From Hyphomicrobiales bacterium (GTDB lineage: Bacteria > Pseudomonadota > Alphaproteobacteria > Rhizobiales > Aestuariivirgaceae), in assembly GCA_025359265.1 (NCBI GenBank), contig JANYHB010000057.1, positions 1-57,358 of the forward strand: a stretch of DNA of 57,358 bases, written 5' to 3'. Under the pieces are notes generated by a model that worked only from the letters and a program-made list of their open reading frames with translations, ran no database searches and was not told where the DNA came from. Below, in pieces: positions 1 through 7,912 of the stretch (its first letter is position 1; each line of letters begins with the position of its first letter). Made by a program: the position numbers and the translations under genes.

Positions 1-585
1 GTTGCGCATCAATTGCTGATTCCCTGCCAGATCGAAAGCACCGCCCTTGGCGACCAGATCGGCATATCCCTCCAATAGCCATTTTGGTGTTTGCGCGATC
101 TTCAAAATCCCGAAGTGCCGTTCTTGGATAACATGTGTAGCCTCATGGGCGATGAAGTAGGAAAGCGGTCTATCCAGCGGGTCGAGCAACGGTTTGGGCC
201 CCGGGGAGATAATCTTGTTTCCAGCAATGTCGACTTCGCGGATGAAAATATTGTCCGTGAGGTAGATTGTTTGACCGCCAACGTTGCCGTTGAACGCAAA
301 GAACTTCAACCGCCAATTTTCGTTGCAGATGAAGATACGGAATTTTTCGTCGCCATGATACAGGGGTGATGTAGAAAGACGCTTGATTGAATCGTCGATA
401 ACGTTGTCCAAAGTAGCTGATATTGGGCGGTCTGAATAAACCGCAAAACCTCGATCTTGGCGCTCGTATGAGAAAAAGGGAAAGGGGAAGCGGTAAATGA
501 GTATCATGAAAGCAAACAACGTAACTGCGACCATCCCGACACTTGCACCACGGCGACCAAGCTTAAGTTTATTTACTTTGGTCAT
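1..585 (-). CDS. Membrane-anchored HExxH zinc metallopeptidase-like protein (3' end beyond window)
   Basis: An open minus-strand frame runs from the ATG at 585 to the left edge without a stop, giving 195 residues of an incomplete protein. Residues 17-32 form one hydrophobic segment after a basic N-terminus, so the protein is probably an inner-membrane anchor with the remainder in the periplasm. A zinc-binding HEATH motif lies at 147-151 and an acidic EGYAD motif at 171-175. The 20-residue spacing resembles gluzincin peptidases, where the second motif supplies the third zinc ligand. Cleavage activity and substrate are inferred only. The start overlaps the end of the upstream small ORF by 17 bp and has a GGGG-type ribosome-binding site. 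It lies at the end of the fabD-fabG transcription direction, where acpP is usually found. Confidence 0.7.
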   Translation of the reverse strand, partial: MTKVNKLKLGRRGASVGMVAVTLFAFMILIYRFPFPFFSYERQDRGFAVYSDRPISATLDNVIDDSIKRLSTSPLYHGDEKFRIFICNENWRLKFFAFNGNVGGQTIYLTDNIFIREVDIAGNKIISPGPKPLLDPLDRPLSYFIAHEATHVIQERHFGILKIAQTPKWLLEGYADLVAKGGAFDLAGNQQLMRN

Positions 586-811
586 GCGCACTTACCCCTG
601 TTGTATGGGCATATAGTCCCGCCACCATTTCGTCAATTGACGCAATCTCTGATGGCAAAAGTTGCCCGCAGTCGAAGACCAACACTTCAGAAATTTCAGA
701 CTGCTCCACTACCAATTTTAAACAGCAGATTGTCGTTGCCGCTGCTCCCATTTGGGCTGCTGAAAATGCGAGAGCCTTAGGTTGAGCACGAAAAAAGAGT
801 GCAAGATGCAC
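569..811 (-). CDS. Small hypothetical protein (80 aa)
   Basis: This 80-residue ORF starts with ATG 22 bp after the fabG stop and ends 17 bp inside the metallopeptidase gene, so it fits the operon layout. The composition is soluble, with an Ala/Thr/Cys-rich centre and an acidic C-terminal half. I do not recognise a family. It could be a real leader gene for the peptidase or a chance ORF. The tight packing on both sides is the only argument for it. Confidence 0.4.
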   Translation of the reverse strand: MHLALFFRAQPKALAFSAAQMGAAATTICCLKLVVEQSEISEVLVFDCGQLLPSEIASIDEMVAGLYAHTTGVSAHDQSK

Positions 812-833
812 TGCCTGCTTTCACAGCTCGTCC

Positions 834-1571
834 TCACACCATCGCCATGCCGCCGTTGACGTGCAGCGTTTGCCCCGTGACATAGCCTGCTTCGTCTGAG
901 GCTAGATAAAGCACTGCGGCAGCGATGTCGGTGGGGCCACCCATGCGGCCAGCGGGGATGCGGGCCAAGATGGCTTCCTTCTGTTTGTCGTTCAACCCAT
1001 CGGTCATGGGCGTGGCAATGAAGCCCGGCGCCACGCAATTTGCAGTGACACCGCGTGTCGCCAATTCCTGCGCGATGGATTTGGTCAGGCCGATCAAGCC
1101 AGCCTTCGAGGCCACATAATTGGCTTGGCCGGGGTTGCCTGTCACCCCAACGATTGATGTTATATTGATGATGCGGCCGAAGCGCTTCTTCATCATCAGC
1201 TTCATGGCGGCGCGCGCCAGGCGGAAGTTGGCGGTGAGGTTCACGTCAATCACGCTGCTCCAATCTTCGTCTTTCATGCGCATGGCCAAACCGTCTTTGG
1301 TGATGCCGGCGTTGTTGACCAGAATATCCAACCCGCCCATCACAGCCTCAGCGGCGGGCACCAATTTTTCCACGTCCTCCGCGTTGGATAGATTGCACGG
1401 CAAGATGTGAACGCGCGCTCCCAATGCGGTCTTCACCTTCTCCAGCGCTTCGAGGCGTGTGCCAGAAATGGCGATGGTGGCGCCCGCATCGTGCAGCGCC
1501 TTGGCGATGGCCGCACCGATGCCACCTGATGCGCCGGTTATGAGGGCGGTCTTTCGGTCGAGCGAAAACAT
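834..1571 (-). CDS. fabG: 3-oxoacyl-[acyl-carrier-protein] reductase FabG
   Basis: FabG carries out the NADPH-dependent reduction of 3-oxoacyl-ACP in type II fatty-acid elongation in the cytoplasm. The 245-residue length is typical of FabG. The classical SDR features are all present: the cofactor glycine motif TGASGGIG at 12-19, NNAG at 86-89, and the catalytic set Asn111, Ser139, Tyr152 and Lys156. The C-terminus (TGQTLHVNGGMAMV) matches FabG rather than a generic SDR. It follows fabD with a 3-bp gap, so the two are co-transcribed. In many alphaproteobacteria acpP comes next, but here it is replaced by a small ORF and a metallopeptidase gene. Confidence 0.96.
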   Translation of the reverse strand: MFSLDRKTALITGASGGIGAAIAKALHDAGATIAISGTRLEALEKVKTALGARVHILPCNLSNAEDVEKLVPAAEAVMGGLDILVNNAGITKDGLAMRMKDEDWSSVIDVNLTANFRLARAAMKLMMKKRFGRIINITSIVGVTGNPGQANYVASKAGLIGLTKSIAQELATRGVTANCVAPGFIATPMTDGLNDKQKEAILARIPAGRMGGPTDIAAAVLYLASDEAGYVTGQTLHVNGGMAMV

Positions 1572-1574
1572 GGG

Positions 1575-2522
1575 TTAGCCTTTCAAATTCTGTACAAGTG
1601 CTGCAATCTCACCCGGGGTTCCGGCGTTGATTGCGGTGGCCTCCGGTGCATTCTTTTTTGCCAGCCCGGTCAATACCTTGCCAGCACCGATTTCAACAAA
1701 AACTTTAACACCATGCGCCACCATATAGGCCACGCATTCGCGCCAGCGCACCGTGCCTGTTACCTGCTCAATCAGCTTGGCCCTAATGATGGCGGGATCG
1801 GTGATTTCGCCCGCCAGCACATTGGCGATGAGTGGCACGATGGGCGCGTTCATTTCAACAGTGCTGAGCGCTTGAGCCATGGCCTCGGCTGCAGGCTGCA
1901 TCAAAGCGCAATGAAAAGGGGCAGACACGGGCAAAAGAATAGCGCGCTTGGCCCCCTTGGCTTTGGCGATTTCGCAAGCACGATCAATTGCTGCCTTGGT
2001 TCCAGAAATTACCACTTGCCCATCCGAGTTGTCATTCGCTGTTTGGCACACATCGCCTTGTGCTGCCTCGGCCGCAACGTCAGTCGCAGTAGCATAATCC
2101 AAGCCCAGCAACGCCGCCATGGCACCCTGCCCCACGGGCACGGCGGCCTGCATGGCTTTGCCTCTGATCTTCAACACCCTTGCCGCGTCTGCCAGCGAGA
2201 AGGTTCCGGCCGCCGCCAACGCCGAATACTCACCTAGCGAATGCCCCGCCACAAATTTGGCGTGGTCGGCCAAAGCTATTCCATAATTTTCTGCTAGGAC
2301 TTTCATCATGGCCATAGACACCGCCATAAGTGCAGGTTGGGCGTTTTGAGTTAAAGTAAGTTCCGCCTCTGGGCCATTCCACATCATATCTGAGAGTTTT
2401 TGGTTTAGTGCGGCATCGACTTCTTCAAAAACCGCTTTTGCAGCAGGATATGCTTCGGCCAAAGCCTTGCCCATGCCGACGGATTGGCTGCCCTGCCCTG
2501 GAAAAACAAATGCTGTGGCCAC
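1575..2522 (-). CDS. fabD: Malonyl-CoA:ACP transacylase FabD
   Basis: FabD loads malonyl groups from CoA onto acyl carrier protein, supplying extender units for fatty-acid synthesis. The 315-residue protein opens with the family start ATAFVFPGQGSQ. It has the nucleophile motif GHSLGEYSA with Ser95, Arg120 for carboxylate binding, and His204 in APFHCALM. The frame is open 46 codons further upstream, but that extension (with a run of Trp and Ser) does not resemble FabD. The GTG at 2522 has an AGGGA ribosome-binding site about 9 bp upstream and gives the standard family length, so I chose it. fabG follows after 3 bp. Confidence 0.95.
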   Translation of the reverse strand: MATAFVFPGQGSQSVGMGKALAEAYPAAKAVFEEVDAALNQKLSDMMWNGPEAELTLTQNAQPALMAVSMAMMKVLAENYGIALADHAKFVAGHSLGEYSALAAAGTFSLADAARVLKIRGKAMQAAVPVGQGAMAALLGLDYATATDVAAEAAQGDVCQTANDNSDGQVVISGTKAAIDRACEIAKAKGAKRAILLPVSAPFHCALMQPAAEAMAQALSTVEMNAPIVPLIANVLAGEITDPAIIRAKLIEQVTGTVRWRECVAYMVAHGVKVFVEIGAGKVLTGLAKKNAPEATAINAGTPGEIAALVQNLKG

Positions 2523-2568
2523 GTTGAGAATCCCTTTTTGATGGATGCACCAGCTTTGGGCCCACGAG

Positions 2569-3747
2569 TCAAGATCGCGTGAAAAGACTGACCATTTCGA
2601 GATGGGGAGAGTATTTGAACTGATCAACGGGTGTAACCTCGGCCAATTTGAAGCCCCCACTCACCAGCACCGCCGCATCCCGCGCAAAGCTTTGCACATC
2701 GCAAGACACGTAGATGGCGCGGCGCAATTGCGAATTTGCAATGTTGCGGCACTGCGCTTCAGCGCCGGCACGCGGTGGATCAAGTACCACGCAATCAAAT
2801 TCTTTGAAGTCCATGGGCGTGTAAGGATTGCGGAAAAGATCAAGCACCTCGGCGGTGATGGGTTTGAGACCCTGCAATTTGCGCGTTGCAGCTTGTAAGG
2901 CGGCTATGGCCGATTTGTCTGAATCAATGGCGTGAACCGTGTATTTTTCAGCAAGCCGAAAAGTAAAAGGCCCGGCACCGCAGAAAAGCTCCAGCACGCG
3001 CTTAGACTTCTTGGCATAGGCCACAATAAGTGCGGCCAAAATATCCTCGCCCAGCGACGTGGCCTGCAGGAATGTGCCAATGGGAAGGGCCACAAGTGCC
3101 TTGCCCATATGCGCCATCGGCACTGCCTGTTGGGCCCGCGTCTCGCCATTCACGGCAATACGAGCAATGCCATGGTCACGCATCAATGGTGCAAACTGTG
3201 CAATGGCCTTTTCAGCCAATGTGCGGCTGGCTTTGACGGCGATGTCCAAACCATTATCAACCAGTGTGATTGCTACATCGCAATCGCCGAAGATATTACC
3301 GAATTTCGCGGCAATTGCCGGCGCGTTCTGCATGTTTGGCACCAAAATCGGGCAGGTATTTATTGGCACCAGAGTATGGCTGCCTTCAGCCATAAATCCG
3401 GCGCGCCACTGGCCCGCAATTTCGCGCACGTGCAAACTCACGCGTCTGCGACCTTCGCCATGGGCATCAATCATTGGTTTGATTTCGGGTTCAATCCCGC
3501 GGGCTTTAAGGGCAGAGGCGAGTAAGGCAGTCTTCCATGCGCGGTAAGGCTCTGCGCTCCAATGTTGCAATTTGCAGCCGCCGCAGGTTTCAAACACCGG
3601 GCAGAAAGCGGCCACACGCTCTGGCGAAGGTCTGATAACGTTGCCCTCTGCCGAAACAACTTCGCCGGGCAGCGTGCGGGGGTAAGCACGGCCCTCAGCC
3701 AAGCCGTCAGCCTTCTCACCCATTCGCTCAATTATAATTTCAGCCAC
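2569..3747 (-). CDS. TrmA/RlmD-family SAM-dependent RNA (uracil-5-)methyltransferase
   Basis: This enzyme is predicted to methylate C5 of a uridine in rRNA or tRNA. Three cysteines at 49, 55 and 58 (CPVFETCGGC) plus the Cys in INTCPIL are the [4Fe-4S] ligands of the RumA/RlmD branch. The SAM site is ELFCGAGPFTF, the DPPR motif follows, and the catalytic Cys is in YVSCD. The C-terminal glutamate in HLEMV is the family's general base. The frame is open to an ATG at 3774, inside thiN. The GTG at 3747 is preferred because it lies 4 bp past the thiN stop and puts the usual IIIERMG start at the N-terminus. Which uridine is modified cannot be read from sequence. Confidence 0.9.
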   Translation of the reverse strand: MAEIIIERMGEKADGLAEGRAYPRTLPGEVVSAEGNVIRPSPERVAAFCPVFETCGGCKLQHWSAEPYRAWKTALLASALKARGIEPEIKPMIDAHGEGRRRVSLHVREIAGQWRAGFMAEGSHTLVPINTCPILVPNMQNAPAIAAKFGNIFGDCDVAITLVDNGLDIAVKASRTLAEKAIAQFAPLMRDHGIARIAVNGETRAQQAVPMAHMGKALVALPIGTFLQATSLGEDILAALIVAYAKKSKRVLELFCGAGPFTFRLAEKYTVHAIDSDKSAIAALQAATRKLQGLKPITAEVLDLFRNPYTPMDFKEFDCVVLDPPRAGAEAQCRNIANSQLRRAIYVSCDVQSFARDAAVLVSGGFKLAEVTPVDQFKYSPHLEMVSLFTRS

Positions 3748-3751
3748 GCCG

Positions 3752-4378
3752 TCAATCCGGATAGGTAACAACAACGGCGCTGCCAGCGGTGAGCGAAAGT
3801 TTCACCGGCCCGGTGGCTACATTGGCCAAAGTGTAGGCCGTGCCCAGTTTCACATTGCGGCCGGCCAGCGGCCATTTCACGCCACTGATAGTAAAGCCCA
3901 CAAGATCAGTGAATGGCAAAACCGAAATGCGTTGCCCGTTGTTTGCGTCGTTAATTTCCAATTTATGCGCAAGCCCCCAAGCCTCTTCCGAACCAGAGGT
4001 CATGAACACGTCGATATCACGTTTCGCCAAAGCCACCAAAAATCCCGCATGGGCCAAAACATGATCGAGCTGCCCACCCATGCCGCCTACTAAAATCAAA
4101 GAAGTTGCGCCACGCCGCAATGCTTCTGAAATCGCCAGCTCGCCGTCGCTCGCGTCTTTCTCTGCCGGATGCTGTTGGCGCGGCACATTGTGCCAGTGGT
4201 CGACAAGCTGTTTAGGCGAGGAATCAAAATCACCCACCCAGATTTCCGGTACCAACTTCAAAGTTGCCGCATGGGCTATTCCGCTATCAGCGGCGATAAC
4301 GCGCGCGCCATCAAGCTGCCGTTTCAGGCGCGGCGTGGGCGTTATGGGGCCTCCCAAAAGAATTGCGAATTTTGACAT
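3752..4378 (-). CDS. thiN: Thiamine diphosphokinase
   Basis: This enzyme transfers pyrophosphate from ATP to thiamine, making thiamine diphosphate in the cytoplasm. The family motifs are clear: ADSGIAHA near residue 30, GDFDSSP near 50, the active-site KDASDGELA near 74, and GGMGGQLDH near 98. Its 208-residue length is normal for the family. It is transcribed divergently from thiBPQ, with the TPP riboswitch of the importer between them. This pairs uptake of thiamine with its activation. The RNA methyltransferase gene follows within 4 bp and is probably in the same transcript. Confidence 0.95.
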   Translation of the reverse strand: MSKFAILLGGPITPTPRLKRQLDGARVIAADSGIAHAATLKLVPEIWVGDFDSSPKQLVDHWHNVPRQQHPAEKDASDGELAISEALRRGATSLILVGGMGGQLDHVLAHAGFLVALAKRDIDVFMTSGSEEAWGLAHKLEINDANNGQRISVLPFTDLVGFTISGVKWPLAGRNVKLGTAYTLANVATGPVKLSLTAGSAVVVTYPD

Positions 4379-4439
4379 GGCACCCCTGTAACAGATGCGC
4401 GTTGCATCGCCAATGATTGCGGTCTATTCAGGGCGTGCT

Positions 4440-4530
4440 CTCAACGGGGTGCTTTGTGTTTCACAAGGCTGAGAGGTGATTGCCACCAACCCGCTGAACC
4501 TGATCTGGCTAAAACCAGCGGAGGGATTGC
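4440..4530 (+). promoter_or_regulatory. TPP (THI-element) riboswitch upstream of thiBPQ
   Basis: The conserved THI-box blocks occur in order: GGGGTGC at 4446-4452, CTGAGA at 4469-4474, and the segment CTGAACCTGATCTGG beginning at 4494, followed by the closing CCAGCGGAGGGA. These form the TPP-binding three-way junction known upstream of thiamine genes. The thiB start lies about 60 bp downstream with a TTGGAG ribosome-binding site. No strong terminator hairpin with a T-run is visible between them, so control by translation initiation is more likely. That point is an inference. Confidence 0.93.
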
Positions 4531-4590
4531 GGGCGGGTTCACACCCATCTCATTTCTTGCGCCGGATTTTCAAATTCTATTGGAGAACCG

Positions 4591-5583
4591 ATGAAAAAAC
4601 TTATCCTCACTTTATTTGTCACAGCTATCTTCTCGCTGCCCGCCGCAGCCAAAGACGTTTTGACCATCTACACTTATGACAGCTTCGCCGGAGACTATGG
4701 GCCGGGCAAAGCGGTGAAAGCCGCCTTCGAGAAAATCTGCGACTGCGAAATAAACTATGTGGCATTGGGTGACGGGGTGGCGGTTCTCAACCGCCTCAAA
4801 CTGGAAGGCAACGAGACCAAGGCTGACGTGGTGCTGGGTTTAGACACGAATCTCACCGCCGAAGCCCAAGCCACGGGCCTGTTCGGCAAGCATGGCGTTG
4901 ACGTGAAGCAGGCGTTGGTGCCCGGCGGCTGGAGCGATGATACATTCTTGCCGTTTGATTATGGCTATTTCGCCGTTGTCTATAACAGCGAGATGATGAA
5001 GAATCCGCCCAAGAGCCTTGATGAATTGGTAAATGGCGATGCATCGCAAAAGATCGTGCTGGAAGATCCCCGTGCGTCAACACCGGGCTTGGGCTTAATG
5101 TTGTGGATGAAACAGATTTACGGCGACAAAGCCGCCGATGCCTGGAAAAAACTGAAACCACGCATCCTCACCACTGCGGCAAGCTGGGATGACGCTTATG
5201 CGCTCTTCACCAAAGGTGAGGCACCCATGGTGTTTTCTTATGTCACGTCGCCCGCCTATCACATGGAAGTGGAGAAGACCGACAAATATCAAGCCGCCAA
5301 TTTTGCGGAAGGGCATTATCTGCAAATCGAAGTGGCGGGACTGATTGAAGTATCGCCACACAAAACCTTGGCACAAAAGTTCATGGCCTTCGTGCTGACG
5401 CCTGATTTTCAGAATGAAATTCCCGCAACCAATTGGATGATGCCCGCCGCGAAAACTTCGACACCGCTGCCCGCTGCATTCGACAAGCTGGTGAAGCCCG
5501 CAAAAACGTTGCTCTATTTGCCAGAAGAAGTGGCCGCCCATCGCCGCGAGTGGATTGATGAATGGCAAAAGGCAATGAATTGA
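4591..5583 (+). CDS. thiB: Thiamine ABC transporter, periplasmic thiamine-binding protein
   Basis: ThiB captures thiamine or its phosphates in the periplasm and delivers them to ThiPQ. An export signal occupies residues 1-20 ([20 protein letters not shown]). The mature protein starts with the ThiB-specific pattern [16 protein letters not shown]. Later blocks also match Thi[10 protein letters not shown]-like [45 protein letters not shown] and NWMMP. This set separates it from the related iron and 2-aminoethylphosphonate binding proteins. It is the first gene after the TPP riboswitch. The 330-residue length is typical. Confidence 0.95.
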   Translation: MKKLILTLFVTAIFSLPAAAKDVLTIYTYDSFAGDYGPGKAVKAAFEKICDCEINYVALGDGVAVLNRLKLEGNETKADVVLGLDTNLTAEAQATGLFGKHGVDVKQALVPGGWSDDTFLPFDYGYFAVVYNSEMMKNPPKSLDELVNGDASQKIVLEDPRASTPGLGLMLWMKQIYGDKAADAWKKLKPRILTTAASWDDAYALFTKGEAPMVFSYVTSPAYHMEVEKTDKYQAANFAEGHYLQIEVAGLIEVSPHKTLAQKFMAFVLTPDFQNEIPATNWMMPAAKTSTPLPAAFDKLVKPAKTLLYLPEEVAAHRREWIDEWQKAMN

Positions 5584-5617
5584 TCACTCTATCGTTCCCC
5601 ACCTCAAACCCGTCATA

Positions 5618-5633
5618 CTCCGCAAAAGCGGAG
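5618..5633. other. Intercistronic hairpin between thiB and thiP
   Basis: CTCCGC-AAAA-GCGGAG is a perfect 6-bp stem with a 4-nt loop in the 82-bp gap. A second weaker inverted repeat (ATGCA-GTTT-TGCAT, 5635-5648) follows at once. Hairpins after a binding-protein gene often protect its mRNA and lower expression of the permease. No T-run follows, so it is probably not a full terminator. Confidence 0.45.
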
Positions 5634-5665
5634 CATGCAGTTTTGCATAAAAAGTATTGTAGTCA

Positions 5666-7150
5666 GTGAAGACCCGCATTCCCCAACTCATTATCCTATT
5701 TGCTCTCACACTCGGCGTCGCACCGTTACTCGTTTTGTTGGTAGAAAGTGGCGGCGCGATTCATATTGAAACTACAATCTTCAGCGTTCTGGCATTCACC
5801 TTAGAGCAAGCGGCACTTTCCACTTTACTGTCCGTCGTCCCGGGCATCACGGTTGCGCGTGCCTTGGCGCGGCAGAATTTTGCGGGAAGGCAGCTGCTGC
5901 TAGCCCTGTTTGCCTTGCCCATGGCGGTGCCTGCCATTGTTGCGGTTCTGGGGGTTACGGCGCTGATCGGCAATGCGGGGGTGCTGCCTGGTTTGATCTC
6001 GCCCTATGGCCTTGCAGGCATTCTGATTGTGCATGTATTTTTCAATTTCCCAATGGCAACGCGGCTGTTCTATCAAGCCCTGCAGTCCGCACCGCAAGAA
6101 GCTTATAAACTTGCGGCCCAACTGGGGTTTTCAGAATCTGCCACATTCTGGCAGGTGGAGTGGCCGCTATTGAAAATCGCGCTGCCGCAGGTGGCCGCCA
6201 TCATATTTTTGCTCTGCGCGGCAAGCTTTGTGGCGGTGCTTACTTTAGGTGGAGCGTCTGCCACCACGCTGGAAGTGGCAATCTATCAAAGCCTGCGCAT
6301 GGATTTTGATCCGCCACGGGCGTTGGCCTTGTGTTTGTTGCAAGTTGCACTGTGCACGGCATTGATCGGCTTTGCGCAAGCAGCATTTGCACAAGACCGG
6401 GGCTTCGGCATTCTGCGAGCGACAAGATTTCGTTACGCCGCACAATCGAAAGTGGCCCTGGCTGCCGATTGGTTCACCATAACATTGGGAACCGTTATCG
6501 TGCTTCCGGTTCTGGGTGTCATTCTTTGGCGCGGCATGTCGCATTTGCATTTCACGGCGCTCACCTGGAGGGGCTTGGGCACAAGCCTTTGCTTGGCTTT
6601 TGCGTCCGCCACACTGGCACTCATCCTCGGCAGGCCCTTGGCTAAGGCGCGAGACTCCGCCTCGCGAGTTCTCAGTCTTTCAGGCCTCATCATGCCACCT
6701 GCTGTTTTGGCCACGGGTTGGTTTCTCGTTTTGCACAAGTTAGGTGATTCTCTGGCGTTGACGGCGTGTTTCATCATTGCCCTTAACAGCTTGATAGCCC
6801 TGCCCTATGTGGTGGCCGCCCTGCGCGCAAGACAAATGCAGCTGGCTGCGTTTGCCAACTTACAATCAAATTTGGGGATTTCGGGGTTCAACGCATGGCG
6901 CATCGTTGAATGGCCTTTGTTGCGAAGTGCAACCACACAAGCATTCCTGATGGCGCTGGTTTTGTCGTTGGGTGATCTTACCGCTATCACCCTTTTAGGG
7001 TCTAGCGGCATTCTCACCTTGCCCACATTGCTACATAACGAAATGGGGCATTATCGGGGAGCAGACGCGGAAGGCACAGCCTTGCTTCTGCTGTTGATCT
7101 GCGGCGGCTTGACTTTCGCCGCACAAAAACTGGGCCAGCGCGATGCTTGA
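5666..7150 (+). CDS. thiP: Thiamine ABC transporter, fused permease
   Basis: ThiP forms the inner-membrane channel of the thiamine importer. The 494-residue chain is a head-to-tail fusion of two permease domains with about twelve hydrophobic segments. Each half has an EAA-type loop that contacts the ATPase: one around AAQLGFSESATFWQVEWPLL and one around LGISGFNAWRIVEWPLL. Translation appears to start at GTG 5666, because no better ATG lies near the first membrane segment. It is slightly shorter than E. coli ThiP. Its last 8 bp overlap thiQ, which indicates coupled translation. Confidence 0.93.
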   Translation: MKTRIPQLIILFALTLGVAPLLVLLVESGGAIHIETTIFSVLAFTLEQAALSTLLSVVPGITVARALARQNFAGRQLLLALFALPMAVPAIVAVLGVTALIGNAGVLPGLISPYGLAGILIVHVFFNFPMATRLFYQALQSAPQEAYKLAAQLGFSESATFWQVEWPLLKIALPQVAAIIFLLCAASFVAVLTLGGASATTLEVAIYQSLRMDFDPPRALALCLLQVALCTALIGFAQAAFAQDRGFGILRATRFRYAAQSKVALAADWFTITLGTVIVLPVLGVILWRGMSHLHFTALTWRGLGTSLCLAFASATLALILGRPLAKARDSASRVLSLSGLIMPPAVLATGWFLVLHKLGDSLALTACFIIALNSLIALPYVVAALRARQMQLAAFANLQSNLGISGFNAWRIVEWPLLRSATTQAFLMALVLSLGDLTAITLLGSSGILTLPTLLHNEMGHYRGADAEGTALLLLLICGGLTFAAQKLGQRDA

Positions 7151-7850
7151 GATTGTGGACGGCCACTATGGGCACGGCACTTTCGCGCTGGATATTTCGT
7201 TGGCGGCAAAGTCGGGTGAATTGATCGCCGTTCTCGGGCCCAGTGGTGCTGGCAAATCAACCTTACTCAACATCCTTGCCGGGTTTGAGACGATGCAAAA
7301 AGGCCACATTATTGTTGATGGACGGGACGTTTCGTTACAGCCACCCTCACGGCGGCCGGTATCAATGGTATTTCAAGATAATAACGTCTTCCCCCACCTC
7401 ACCCTGTGGCAGAACGTGGCCCTGGGCCTGGCGCCCAATCTTGAACTGAATAACACGCAGCGGCTAAAGGTGGATGCGGCCCTGGCAAGAGTGGGCCTCG
7501 GCGCATTGGCATCCCGCAAACCCGGAAACGTTTCCGGCGGCGAACGCCAGCGCGTGGCCTTGGCGCGCGTCTTGGTGCGCCCCACCAAAGTGCTTTTGCT
7601 GGACGAACCTTTTGCCGCACTGGATCCAGGCTTGCGCCAGAACATGCTGGCTCTCGTCAAAGAGATCACGCGCGAACGCGCGCTTGCCACACTGCTGGTT
7701 TCGCACCAACCAACAGAAATCCGCGATGCGGCAGATGCTATTGTTTTCATCGCTGACGGCCAAGTTTACCCAGCTGAAACGCCCGACGCTTTTTTTGCGA
7801 GCCCAGGCCATGCTGCTGTTGCCGCCTATCTGGGCAAAACGTCTCGCTGA
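7143..7850 (+). CDS. thiQ: Thiamine ABC transporter, ATP-binding protein
   Basis: ThiQ is the cytoplasmic ATPase driving ThiP. All ABC motifs are intact in 235 residues: Walker A GPSGAGKST, the Q-loop FQDNNVFPHL, the signature VSGGERQRVALARVL, Walker B VLLLDEPFAALD, and the switch histidine in VSHQPTE. The short length without a C-terminal regulatory domain fits ThiQ. The ATG lies inside the thiP end. phnW starts 62 bp downstream on the same strand with no obvious terminator between. Confidence 0.94.
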   Translation: MLEIVDGHYGHGTFALDISLAAKSGELIAVLGPSGAGKSTLLNILAGFETMQKGHIIVDGRDVSLQPPSRRPVSMVFQDNNVFPHLTLWQNVALGLAPNLELNNTQRLKVDAALARVGLGALASRKPGNVSGGERQRVALARVLVRPTKVLLLDEPFAALDPGLRQNMLALVKEITRERALATLLVSHQPTEIRDAADAIVFIADGQVYPAETPDAFFASPGHAAVAAYLGKTSR

Positions 7851-7858
7851 ACTGGCAT

Positions 7859-7887
7859 TTGACCGGGCAGACCACTTCCGATTAACT
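7859..7887 (+). promoter_or_regulatory. Possible sigma70-type promoter for the phn operon
   Basis: TTGACC (7859-7864) and TTAACT (7882-7887) are separated by exactly 17 bp in the thiQ-phnW gap. phnW begins 25 bp past the -10 box after a GAGGAG ribosome-binding site. The match is fair but short, and alphaproteobacterial promoters vary. Confidence 0.4.
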
Positions 7888-7912
7888 CTGGGTTCATAGA
7901 GGAGTCGGGTTA

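Noticed and set aside
2523-2660. N-terminal extension of fabD starting at 2660
   Set aside because: The 46 extra residues do not resemble FabD, overlap the RNA methyltransferase gene, and leave the GTG at 2522 with its ribosome-binding site and family-like start as the better choice.
4476-4679. Short plus-strand ORF over the riboswitch and thiB start
   Set aside because: It overlaps the TPP riboswitch and thiB in another frame and has no ribosome-binding site or motif.
4591-7850. thiBPQ read as a 2-aminoethylphosphonate importer because it precedes phnWAY
   Set aside because: The binding protein has ThiB-specific blocks, the permease is the fused ThiP type, and the unit follows a TPP riboswitch.
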